From: Apium graveolens
Lineage: Eukaryota > Streptophyta > Magnoliopsida > Apiales > Apiaceae
DNA length: 64,000 nt
Assembly: GCF_009905375.1 (NCBI RefSeq)
Contig: NC_133650.1
Location: forward strand, 145,460,476-145,524,475
Reading direction: 5' to 3'
Positions 9,808 through 20,184 of this stretch are shown here, piece after piece (the stretch's first letter is position 1; each line of letters starts with the position of its first letter). Both the position numbers and the translations under genes were made by a program. The notes beneath the pieces were generated by a model. That model saw nothing but the letters and a program-made list of their open reading frames with translations, was not told the origin of the DNA and did not search any database.

Positions 9808-11990
9808 ATGTTTGAAGAAGAAACTCCAACCAAGCCCACCAAAACTGAAGAACCTCCAAAAACCATATCCCATAGTCGATATGAGACTATAAGAGTTCCC
9901 ATGTTGAAACCTTCTGAGTATTCCATATGGAAAGTGAAGATGGCTATGTTTCTGGAAGCTACAGATCCAGAATATCTCGACAGGGTTTATGAAGGACCAC
10001 ATATGCCAACCAAACTCTCTGTGGAAGTTACAGGTCAGCCAGCAAAGTCTGTACCAAAGGAGAAAAATGATTACACTGCTGAAGATATCTCATCGATTGC
10101 AAAGGATGCAAAGGTAAGACACTTGCTGCATAGTGCCATTGATAATGTCATGTCAAACAGGGTAATTCAATGCAAGACTGCAAAAGAGATATGGGATGTT
10201 TTGGAAACAAGGTGTCAGGGAACTGATGCAATCAAGAAGAACAGGAAGACGATACTCACTCAAGAGTATGAGCACTTTGACTCAAAGCCTGATGAGTCAT
10301 TAACTGATTTATATGACAGATTTGTCAAACTCTTAAATGATTTGTCACTAGTTGACAAAGAGTATGATATTAAAGATTCAAATCTTAAATTCCTGTTAGC
10401 ACTTCCTGAAAGATGGGATTTGAAGGCCACAATAATAAGAGACAACTATGCTCTTGACGAAACAACTCTTGATGAAATTTATGGGATGCTCAAGACTCAT
10501 GAACTTGAGATGGAACAAATAAGCAAAAGGAATGGAAGAAAGTGAAGGACGATTACTTTTATGGCTGAGGAGGAAATTCCCAAAGAAGCCGCCTCAAAGA
10601 AAGGCAAGGGCAAGGCTCTCATCACAAAGTCTGATACCGAGTCATCAAGTTCTAATAGTGATGATGACTCAGAAATTGAAAGTATATCTGCGATAGACCC
10701 TGATGAAAAGATGATGAAGATGTGTGCTCTTATGGTTAAAGGAATCACAAAGATTGCATACAGGAAATTCAGAAGAGGAAAGAAGTTTTTTAGGAAAGGT
10801 GCAAGTTCTGAAAAGAAAGTTTTCAGAAAATCTGAAGGCAAAGGAGGAAAGTCTGACAGAGGAGATTACTCAAATGTTAAATGCTACAACTGTGGTGAGA
10901 AAGGCCACATATCTCCAGATTGCAGAAAAGGGAAAAGTGACAAAGGCAAGGCTCTTATCACAAAGAAGAAAAGCTGGTCAGATGCTTCAGATTCTAAAGA
11001 TGAGGAACACTATGCCTTGATGGCAAATGTTGATAGCAGTTCTGATACTGCTGACTTAAAGGTACCTCAAACTACTTATGCCTTTCATACTGATGATATT
11101 ACTGAGTTGAGAAGATATCTTAAAACCATGTTCATTAGTTATAAAGATCAAACTTTAACATGTGAAATATTAACTTCTGAAAAACTTGCTTATAAAAAGA
11201 GGAATGATTATTTAGAAAAAGAGTTAGTCATGTTCCATCAAACTCAGAAAGATAGAGATGATGCCTTTTATGTTAGGGATGAAGTGTTAAAAATGAATGA
11301 ATCTCTAAAAACTGAGTTAGAAAAGGAAAAATAGATTATCAGGACTCGGACTAACTCTGGTAAAGCAACTCAGGATATTATTAGTAGTGGAAAATGGAAA
11401 AAGGGCTTATGTTATGGAGATGATAAGAACAGTAAGGGAATTGTAGAAACTGAGCCTATAGTTGTTAAACAAAAACCAAAGGTAAATCCTGTTAAGTTTG
11501 TAACTGCAAAGTCTGATATTGAGAAATTAGAAGTTAAGGAGAAAGTAACTTCTGACAAACCTAAACAGGATAAGCCAACTGAAGTTAACATAGGCTCAAT
11601 GACTAAGAAGCAGCTTAAGCATAAGCTGAAAGATGTTAAGAATGTAAACAAGGTAAAGCCACCTAGGAAAAATAGGAATGGAAAGGAAGGTATGAACAAA
11701 AGTAACAATTATAAGCATGTTCCTAATGCTCCTAGAAAACATGTCATAACTGTGGAAGTTCTAACCATCTGGCTTCTTTTTGCAGGAAGAATAAGAATAT
11801 AAACTCCTTACCTTCAAAATCAGGAGTTAAGAGTCAGTCTGTTAGATATAAGCCACAAAATTATTGTTTTCATTGTGGTAGTTTATGGCATTCCATTTAT
11901 ACTTGTAAGGAATATCATAGTTTGTACTATGATTATTATCAAATAAAACCTTCTGTAAAGAAAGTTAGCATTTTCCTTCTAGTATAAGTT
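9808..11990 (+). pseudogene. gag: E4 gag, broken
   Basis: The frame starts with ATG at 9808. Residues 1-245 form the Copia capsid-type region (YSIWKVKMAMFLEA, AKEIWDVLETRCQG, LTDLYDRFVKLLNDL, LLALPERWDLKATII). A TGA at 10543-10545 interrupts; the frame goes on with a Lys/Ser-rich linker and a zinc knuckle CYNCGEKGHISPDC near 10889. TAG at 11332-11334 reads as CAG in the expected text. A one-base shift near 11745 moves the rest to another frame, where two more knuckles, CHNCGSSNHLASFC and CFHCGSLWHSIYTC, are seen. Gag packages the RNA in particles. This copy cannot make it full length. Confidence 0.88.
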
Positions 11991-13599
11991 CTGATGTAAA
12001 GTCTGATATTGCAAATTCTGATAAGAAAACTGTTAACATAAACTCTGATGCTAAATCCGTTGCAAATGTTAACAAACTTAAAAAGGCCAAAGGATCCAAG
12101 CAAATCCGGGTCCTTAAAACTAATCATTGGTGGTCTTTGTGATTGCAGGGCAACATGAAGAACATCCTAGTTCTGGACAGTGGATGTTCAGGACATATGA
12201 CTGGAAATAAAGCCCTGCTATCAGACTTTATGGAGAAAGCTAGCCCAGGTGTTTCTTATGGAGATGGCAACATTGGAAAAACTCTGGGATATGGCAATAT
12301 CAATCTTGGGAATGTCATCATTGAAAAAGTAGCTCTGGTCTCAGGACTTAAACACAATCTGTTGAGTGTAAGTTAAATCTGTGACAGAGGTTATCATGTG
12401 GATTTCTTTGAAGAACACTGTGAAGTTGTAAGCAAATCTACAGGAAAAGTTGTTCTGAAAGGATACAGGCATGGTAACATTTATGAAGCCAAGCTTTCAA
12501 CAAGTACTGATGGTTATGCAATCTGTCTGATAAGTAGAGTATCAATTGAAGAAAGCTGGGATTGGCACAAGAAACTCTCTCATTTAAATTTTAACAATAT
12601 AAATGAACTAGTGAAGAAAGATCTTGTGAGAGGACTGCCAAAATCAGTATTTGCTCCTGATGGCCTTTGTGATTCATGTCAGAAGGCAAAATAAAGAAAA
12701 TCTTCATTCAAGAGCAAGACTGAATCATCAATTCTTGAGCCTTATCACCTACTACATGTTGATCTATTTGGTCCAGTGAATGTCATGTCTATTGCAAAGA
12801 AAAAATATGCTATGGTCATAGTGGATGAGTTCACCAGATACACATGGGTGTATTTCTTGCACACAAAAAGTGAAACTGCATCTATCTTGATTGATCATGT
12901 CAAGCACCTGGATAAATTGGTCAAAGATTCTGTGAAGATCATAAGAAGTGATAATGGCATTGAGTTCAAGAATTTGATCATGGAAGAGTTCTGCAAAGAC
13001 CATGGAATAAAGAAGGAATTTTCTGCTCCTGGAACTCCACAGCAAATGGAGTTGAAAGAAAGAATAGAACTCTTATTGAAGCTGCACGAACTATGCTTGA
13101 TGAAGCAAAGTTGCCAACCTACTTTTGGGCTGAAGCTGTGCAGACTGCTTGTTTTACTCTGAATGCAACACTCATTAACAAGCATGGAAAAACACCATAT
13201 GAGATGGTGAAGAAAAAGAAGCCAAATCTGAAGTATTTTCATGTATTTGGATGCAAGTGTTTTGTTCTTAAGACTCATCCCGAACAGCTATCCAAATTTG
13301 ATCTAAAAGCTGATGAAGGAATTTTTGTTGGATATCCACTTTCTACAAAAGCCTTCAGAGTCTATAATTTAAGAACAAGGGTTGTCACAGAATCTATCAA
13401 TGTCTCTTTTGATGATAAGAAGATTACTGGACTTGAAGATTTCAATGATCATGATCAGCTGAGATTCGAAAATGAAGTTTTTAATTCTGATTCTGTAAAT
13501 CCTGACAATCTAAATTCTGATACTGCAAACTCTGATGGATTAAACTCTGATGTTATTGAAACTGTGGTGACTACGCCTAAGGAAAATGCACCTATGTAG
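11991..13599 (+). pseudogene. pol: E4 protease and integrase, broken
   Basis: Protease carries LDSGCSGHMTG at about 12172-12204. A TAA at 12374 stands where CAA is expected. Integrase starts with WHKKLSHLNF and CDSCQKAK (HHCC zinc finger); a second CAA-to-TAA stop lies at 12692. The core keeps HVDLFGP and IIRSDNGIEF, the first two catalytic Asp. A one-base loss near 13041, with a missing codon close by, shifts the frame right at the catalytic Glu; the rest (DEAKLPTYFWAEAVQTACFT, GCKCFVLK) is read in the next frame from 13056. TAG at 13597 again reads as CAG. The tail is a run of Asn-Ser-Asp repeats. Confidence 0.88.
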
Positions 13600-15291
13600 G
13601 GGGAGCATACTGAAGATCCAACCACATCTCAAGAAGCATCAGAACCTACAACAGGCTCTTCAAGTTCTGATGGGCCAAGTTTTGATAATTCTGGAAACTC
13701 ATGTTCTGATATTTCTGGAAACTCAAATAATGAAGGATCCAACTCAGAGAGCATAATTTCAGGGGGAGCATCAGAAAATGTTGATGGAGACAGCATGGAT
13801 CATGGGGGACCATCCAGTTCTAGAGAGAACCTTCCATCTGCAAGGAAGTGGACTAAAGCACATACACCTGACTTAATTATTGGAAATCCTGATGCAGGTG
13901 TCAGAACTAGAACAACTACATCAAGTGAATGTCTTTATCATTCTTTTCTTTCTCAGACTGAACCAAAGAAAGTGGAAGAAGCTCTTCAAGATGCTGATTG
14001 GGTGCAAGCAATGCAAGTTGAGTTAAATGAATTTGAAAGAAATAAAGTCTGGACCCTAGTGCCAAGACCAAGGAGCAGATCAGTTGTTGGTACAAAATGG
14101 GTGTTCAGAAACAAAACTGACAGTGATGGTATAATTACAAGAAACAAAGCAAGGCTGGTTGCAAAAGGATACTCTCAACAGGAGGGAATTGATTATGATG
14201 AAACATTCGTACCAGTTGCTAGATTGGAAGCCATAAGGATATTTTTGGCTTATGCTGCTCACAAGAAGTTTAAAGTCTTTCAAATGGATGTGAAAAGTGC
14301 TTTTCTCAATGGAGAATTGGAAGAAGAGGTATATGTTGAACAACCTCCAGGCTTTGTAGATCCCAAATTTCCCAATCATGTCTACAGGCTTGATAAAGCA
14401 CTTTATGGCCTTAAGCAAGCTCCAAGAGCATGGTATGAGACATTAGCTCAGTTTCTTCTAGAAAGTGGATTTAACAGAGGGACTATTGACAAAATATTGT
14501 TCTACCTCAACCATGGAAAGGACTTACTTTTGGTGCAAATATATGTTGATGATATCATTTTTGGTTCTACAAATGAAAGAGTTTGTAAGAAGTTTGCCAA
14601 GCTGATGCAGTCAAGATATCAAATGAGTATGATGGGAGAACTTAACTATTTTCTGGGCCTTCAAGTCAAGAAGAATGAAGAAGGAACTTTTATTTGTCAA
14701 TCTAAGTACACCATAAATTTGTTGAAGAAATTTGGAATGCAAGATTGTTCAAGTGCATCCACTCCTATGGCCATTGCAACAAAGTTGGATAAGGATACTG
14801 GTAAATCAGTAGATATTACTGATTACAGAGATTTTGCAGGATGCAAAATTGATAGGAAAAGCACAAGTGGAAGCTGCCAATTTCTTGGAGGCAGATTGGT
14901 TTCTTGGTTTAGCAAGAAACAGAAGTCAATTTCCACATCAACTGCAGAAGCAGAATACATAGCTGCAGGAAGCTGTTGTGCACAGATTCTTTGGATGAAG
15001 AATCAGTTACTGGATTATGGGTTAGAATTTTCTAAAATCCCTATTTACTGTGATAATCAAAGTGCTATTGCTATGACAGGTAATCCAGTTCAACACTCAA
15101 TGACAAAGCACATCAGTATAAGGTACCACTTCATAAGGGAACATATGGATGAAGGTACAGTGGAATTGCATTTTGTTCCCACAGATCAACAACTAGCAGA
15201 TATCTTCACAAAACCACTGTGTGAAGCTACTTTTACAAGATTGGTAAATGAACTTGGAATAATTTCAAGTTCTTTATCTAAATATGCTTAG
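13600..15291 (+). pseudogene. pol: E4 reverse transcriptase and deleted RNase H
   Basis: Open from 13600 to the true pol end at 15291; the first in-frame ATG (13795) is internal. A Ser/Asn/Asp-rich linker leads to RT with [27 protein letters not shown] and YVDDIIFGS (near 14542-14568). At 14827-14835 the text jumps from DYRD to [11 protein letters not shown]: roughly 90 residues that normally link RT and RNase H, with the first catalytic Asp region of RNase H, are missing in frame. Later RNase H parts ([38 protein letters not shown]) remain. The enzyme would lack a proper RNase H. Confidence 0.9.
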
Positions 15292-16631
15292 TTTATGTTC
15301 TGATACATCAGACCTTATGATCAGTATTTACAGATATTACTATCTTTGTGTATTCAGTGCTTAAATTGAAATTTTTTAAGAGCTGATTGTTGTCTGATGT
15401 GAATTTCTAAACTCTGATGGTGATATGAATGTTTCTGTGACTATTCAATCCAATGAGGATAACTGTGCTAGATGCTGACCTAGTAGTCTTTAATATACTA
15501 AAGATCCCATGTTTGAAGTACTTGTTTATGTGGAAATCTTTTAACACAAGCAAATTCTGATATTGAGCTTAGTTAAGTTTACTTTGTGTATCTTATTACT
15601 AAGTCAAAAACTAGAATAGTGCTTCTTATCTGTTAAGTTTTGATGTTAGTAAATCTGGTGGATGTACTAAGTGCTGATAAGCCTCACTTATCAAAAGAAA
15701 AGAAATAAAAATCAGGTACTCCTTTGAGATCTAGAGTAAAAATGTGGAAGGGAAGACCCAAGTGCATTGCTGGTATTAAGTAATATGCATTAGAAAAGCA
15801 AAATAAAAATTTTCTTGGTGACTTTTCACACTCTATGATTAATGGAGAAATACTCTGATAACAGCATAAATTCTGATAAGCAGTCGTGACTCACTTACAC
15901 TGAGAAGTCACTGTAAAATAGAATTTCAAAAGATGCACAAAATGAGCACAAAACAGTTGAGGTGGACTCATGCATGAACTCATTCTAAAGTAGACTTCAG
16001 AATAATGACAGACTTTGAGTAAAGTTCTTAGTTATGCCTTATTTCTAAGATGTACTGAAGTGAATCAGACTTTACTCTTTGTCTGATATTTAGCTTAATG
16101 CACACACTTACACTCAACATGAATGATGAAAATTAATGTGGTGATTAATGTTGTTTTAGATGAACAGTTTATGTGTCAGATTGTATAAATTCTGAGGACA
16201 AGTTCTGATGGAAGTTCTGATGATTAAGTTCTGATATTTGTGTGAAGAATTACAGGAATACACATTCACTTTTCGAGAAAAGGAGCCATATTTTGATGAC
16301 TTTTGAATCCTGATAATAATCAAGTTGTGATGCTGACGTGACAATATTTATTTACTTGGTTTATTTTTGGTCATTACTTGAATGATGATATTTTTACGGA
16401 ATATTGGTTAATGTGAGATAAAACAGTCATAATCATTATGAGTTAATGGTTACCGTGTATATCTTGGAAACCTGCATGCTCACAGTAATTATTATCATAT
16501 CCCGTGCCTATTAACCCTGGCTTTAGATCTTTTACTGACTGTTATTATTACACTTCAGTCTAGGGAGTCGAGGGATCATTATTTTTACTTGTAATATCTA
16601 ACCATTCCTCACGTCCCTTGGTATTCTATTG
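15292..16631 (+). other. E4 spacer behind pol
   Basis: AT-rich, no credible ORF on either strand. It holds many copies of TTCTGAT, several in the longer form AAGTTCTGAT (for example 16199-16240). The end turns into a promoter-like stretch. Such spacers between pol and an extra ORF are usual in SIRE-like elements. Confidence 0.7.
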
Positions 16632-16715
16632 GCTATTTAAACCAACCATTCATTCCAGCCAAAATATCTTTCATTTTCTCACAAACTCACTCTCTTTTTA
16701 TACATACCAACAAAA
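16632..16715 (+). promoter_or_regulatory. Candidate internal promoter and leader before the 88 aa ORF of E4
   Basis: GGCTATTTAAACC near 16630-16643 is TATA-like; behind it comes a pyrimidine- and A-rich leader (CATTTTCTCACAAACTCACTC) that ends in AACAAAAATGG, a good plant start context. The spacing of about 75 nt to the ATG fits a plant promoter. The evidence is only the sequence pattern. Confidence 0.4.
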
Positions 16716-16982
16716 ATGGTCCGTTTTAACATGTTCCTGGACTATGAAACCTTTCACATCGAGTTGAGTTGTGATGAATGGCAACAGGAGTGGCATGTCA
16801 CCGTCATTCCTGACGAACTTTGGAACTCACTTCCACAAGAGGTTCACACAGAACTCTTGTTCTTTTCAATGGAGTATCACCTCCATCTTGATAGGTTGGA
16901 AGAGGAAAGGAGAGAAGCTCTCCGACAGCAAGAACGGATCATCCGTCTTGCAGTGCTCTTTGTCAGCAGCAGAAGGAGTTAG
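16716..16982 (+). CDS. Small ORF behind pol in E4, 88 aa, function unknown
   Basis: ATG at 16716 sits in AAAAATGG. The product is acidic to neutral (starts MVRFNMFLDYETFHIEL), has WQQEWHV and DELWNSLPQEVH, and ends in a charged helix with DRLEEERREALRQQERIIRL. No signal peptide or membrane span is seen. Behind the stop come several late-gene-like AT-rich stretches (16983-17240), which could be a terminator region or an intron leading to the long ORF that follows. It is open although gag and pol around it carry stops. I do not recognise the family; its place is that of the so-called env-like ORF of SIRE elements. Confidence 0.5.
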   Translation: MVRFNMFLDYETFHIELSCDEWQQEWHVTVIPDELWNSLPQEVHTELLFFSMEYHLHLDRLEEERREALRQQERIIRLAVLFVSSRRS

Positions 16983-17239
16983 TCATTAGGTCTTCTTAGA
17001 CTAGGACTAAGGCTGTTGATGTTAGAAATCGTAGAATAGGACTATCTTGTAATTTTTGCATGTAATTGCTAAATTTCATCGAATGTAATCATCTGATATA
17101 TCAATGAAATTTTCTTTAATTGCAAGATTTGTTCTTTGTTTCTCAAATTATGTGATTGTACATGTTTAATTAATATTTATTAATCTTTACTTCATCGGCT
17201 TTTAATTTTATTTTGTGATGAATGTTTTGATTAAATTCT

Positions 17240-19980
17240 GTTGATTTGAGGAAACAATTGAGGAACAGGTTCCAATATCAGAACCTGTTGTTGTAGAAGC
17301 TGAGAAGGTTTCTTCTCAGAAAGATACTGTAACTAGGAGTTCTAGGCCCCTCCAAAGGCTTAGAAAGTTAAAATCTGATGATAAAACTCCTACAGTGTCT
17401 CTACCTTTGAAGAAATTAAAGAAACTGAGAGCTCACAGGGACATAGTTGTGTAAGATTCAGATGTAGTGGAAGCAGCTAAGGAAGGGGATCAGGAATCTC
17501 TGATCTCAACAGAACCAGCTGTTATTGAATCACTTCCTTCTGCACAACCAGAAACTGCACAACATGAAACTGCTCAAGCTAAAATACCTACACCTCCTAT
17601 GTCACCTATAGTTGATCCGGTACATACTGAAGAACCAGGTACAAGTGCTGAAATTGATATTCATAACTTGATTGTGCCTGAGGTTTTGTAATTGGAAGCT
17701 CCACCAATTCAACTCACTCCACCAACAACATCAATTTTGGATGTTGATCAGAACCTGGCTGCAGATCAGAATTTAGAGGATGATGTTGAAGCCTCTATAG
17801 GCTCACATACTGCCGTTTTATCAGAGAATGCTGATACTGAAGGATCTACAAGTTCTGATTCTGCCAATGAAGAAATTACCGGTGAAGCTGCTGCCAATTT
17901 AGATGCTGATGCAGCTGGTCCATAGGACATGCACCTCAACAAACTGTTCATAAAGCTAATTTAGTCAAGAAGTTTGTTACAGGGGAAGCACCAGTACCTT
18001 GGAGTGAAACTCCTAGAGGAAAGGAGTGGACTAAAGAATGGAACTCAGTTAGTTTTGTTCCTTCTGAAAAGATTCTTGCTGAGCATCTTGCAAAAGCTGA
18101 TGAAATGTTAATAAATGATGATTTCAAGGCACAGCTGAGAGTTATTGCATTGAGTACAAGGCACCTTCAAGGTCAACACTCAATAACTCATGACAAGGTG
18201 AACAAAATTCAGGAAGCTCTAATCCAGTAAGATATGAATGTGAAACTTGAAAAGAACAGATTTTTCAAGCCAGCCTTTGACAAAATTGCCTACATTGAGA
18301 AAACTCAGGAGAAGCAACAAACTCAAATTGAAGAAATTCTGAAGAATCAAGCTTCTCACTAAAGTCAACTCAATGAGATCTAATCCTCAGTGGAATTTCT
18401 TGTCTCTCTTCTTTTACCTGCTGATGCCAAAAGGGGGAGAAAGTGATTAAGTCCAAATGCAAATCTATTCAGACACTAAAAGGAAAGGATGATGGACATG
18501 ATGACCAGGGAAACTCTAATAAGGGTAGAGGTCAAGTTCAAAGCAAAGGGTTTTTATCAAGTAAAGCTAGAATTACAAGTCAAGGAACAAGTTCTGATAC
18601 TGGGAGAAGAATAAGTTCTGATACTGGTAAAAGGATAAGTTCTGGTGAACATTTGGAACTTGATGAAGAAATTTCAAGGGAGTTATTTCTTAAAGAAAAT
18701 CCAGGGATGGACTTTGAGAGTCTAAAGGAAGAAGAAGCTAGACTCAAAGCAGAAGGTGTCAAGATAAAATCTAAAGCTTCTGTTGTTGAAAGAAAATTTC
18801 CAAAGCCTAAGGGTATTGTGATAAAAGAAAGAACAAATTCTGAGGCAATCAAAGCCAAATCACAAATGGAAATTGATCCAAGGTCCAAGGGCAAAGAAAA
18901 AGTTGATGAACCTGTAAAGGTTTATATGCCAGTCATGGATGAAGAAATAACTGATGATAAAGAAGATACTAGTATTACTCTGATTTCAAAGAAGATTTCT
19001 CAAACAACCTCTGACATGGCTCATGTTGTTCAGAGTCAAGATATAGTAAGTTCTGATATGACAGTGAAGCAAGCAACCTCTGACTTAGCTCAAGTTGGCT
19101 TGATATCAGAAGATAAGGAAAAGGAAAGCTCTAACATTGCTCATGTTAAACCTTCAAAGATACTCCTACCAGGATTCACCAAAGCTAAACAGGCTCAACC
19201 TTTGAAGACTGCAACTAGTGGTTTTGAAGCGAGAGTTGTTACAGGAAAGGAAGCAAGAGATAAATCTGGGTTGGGTAGTTCTGATGAAAAAGGAGTACAT
19301 AACACTACCAATGATCCAACTTCCTTAAGTGAACCGGGTGTTGGAGCAACTCCTAAAAGATTGAATCGACTCGAATCTGTACAAATGGTTTACCATACCT
19401 TCTTGAAAGAGCATATCTTGTTATATTTTATGACGGATGGAAGGGTATACCAAATTAGGAAGAATGCTATACCACTGAAGTATTTTGAAGAACTGGAACA
19501 TGTTCTATTCCTACTTCAAGTGAAAGACAGATTAACAGATAGTGTTGCAGGGTATTTAAAGTCTCAAATTCAAAGATAGAAGAAGCTTTATTCTGTAAAG
19601 TCTGACAGCACATATTGTTCCAAGTACAGAGATCACAAGGGTGATATTGTCGATATGAAGCCTAACTTTGCTAAGATTATAACTACTTTTCTGGGTTATA
19701 AAGCTGTGGAATTCAATCTAGAGTCTGACAAGGCATATCTAATTAGACTAGATTAGGAGATAAGAAAAGCTAAGATAAATGATCTCAGAGCAGCTATTTT
19801 TCAAACTGAAGAAGATACAGCTGAATTGATAAATGCTAATAGGAGGATGGTTAATGAACTTGAATATGCTGAGAGATGTTTGTTGAAGAACTATCTCAGG
19901 ACAACTTCTGATATCAAAGAGATCAGAAATTGAAATTGAAGCCAAGTCAAAGATCTACAACTGCTTAAATTCTGAAGTTT
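17240..19980 (+). pseudogene. Long extra ORF behind pol in E4, broken
   Basis: A former reading frame of about 900 codons can be followed. It begins near an acceptor-like TTTGAG at 17250 and reads EEQVPISEPVVVEAE. TAA at 17452 and 17689 fit CAA. From about 17926 it goes on in another frame (VPWSETPRGKEWTKEWNSV, ALSTRHLQGQHS), with stops at 18228, 18360 and 18381, then returns to an open stretch at 18443-19579. That part is Lys/Ser/Glu-rich and ends in a globular-looking segment (LKEHILLYFMTDGRVYQI, LEHVLFLLQVKDRLTD). TAG at 19577 and 19754 fit CAG. The last part is coiled-coil-like. No membrane span or signal peptide supports an envelope role. Function unknown. Confidence 0.65.
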
Positions 19981-20129
19981 ATACAGACTGAAGCTGTTAT
20001 CAGAAGTTAAAGATGGTAAAGCTGAAAGGATTGTAAGTTGTAGTTATCTAGTCAAATTCTCATGCATTTGTACTTAATGTTTTTGACATCATCAAATATC
20101 TGTTGAACTTGTATATTATGCTAATTTAC

Positions 20130-20184
20130 AAGTTGGGGGAAATTGTTAGATATATTTGATAATGTCATGTGTAATATGATTTGT
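20130..20184 (+). repeat. Polypurine tract and first 41 bp of the E4 3' LTR
   Basis: AAGTTGGGGGAAAT lies directly before TGTTAGATAT, which equals the start of the 5' LTR. The LTR is cut at 20184 by E3; its next part is at 44923. TTTGT (20180-20184) is the target duplication of E3. Confidence 0.92.

Noticed and set aside
17240..19980. Envelope gene in E4
   Set aside because: The place fits the so-called env-like ORF of SIRE elements, but no signal peptide, transmembrane span or cysteine pattern can be seen; the text is charged and coiled-coil-like.
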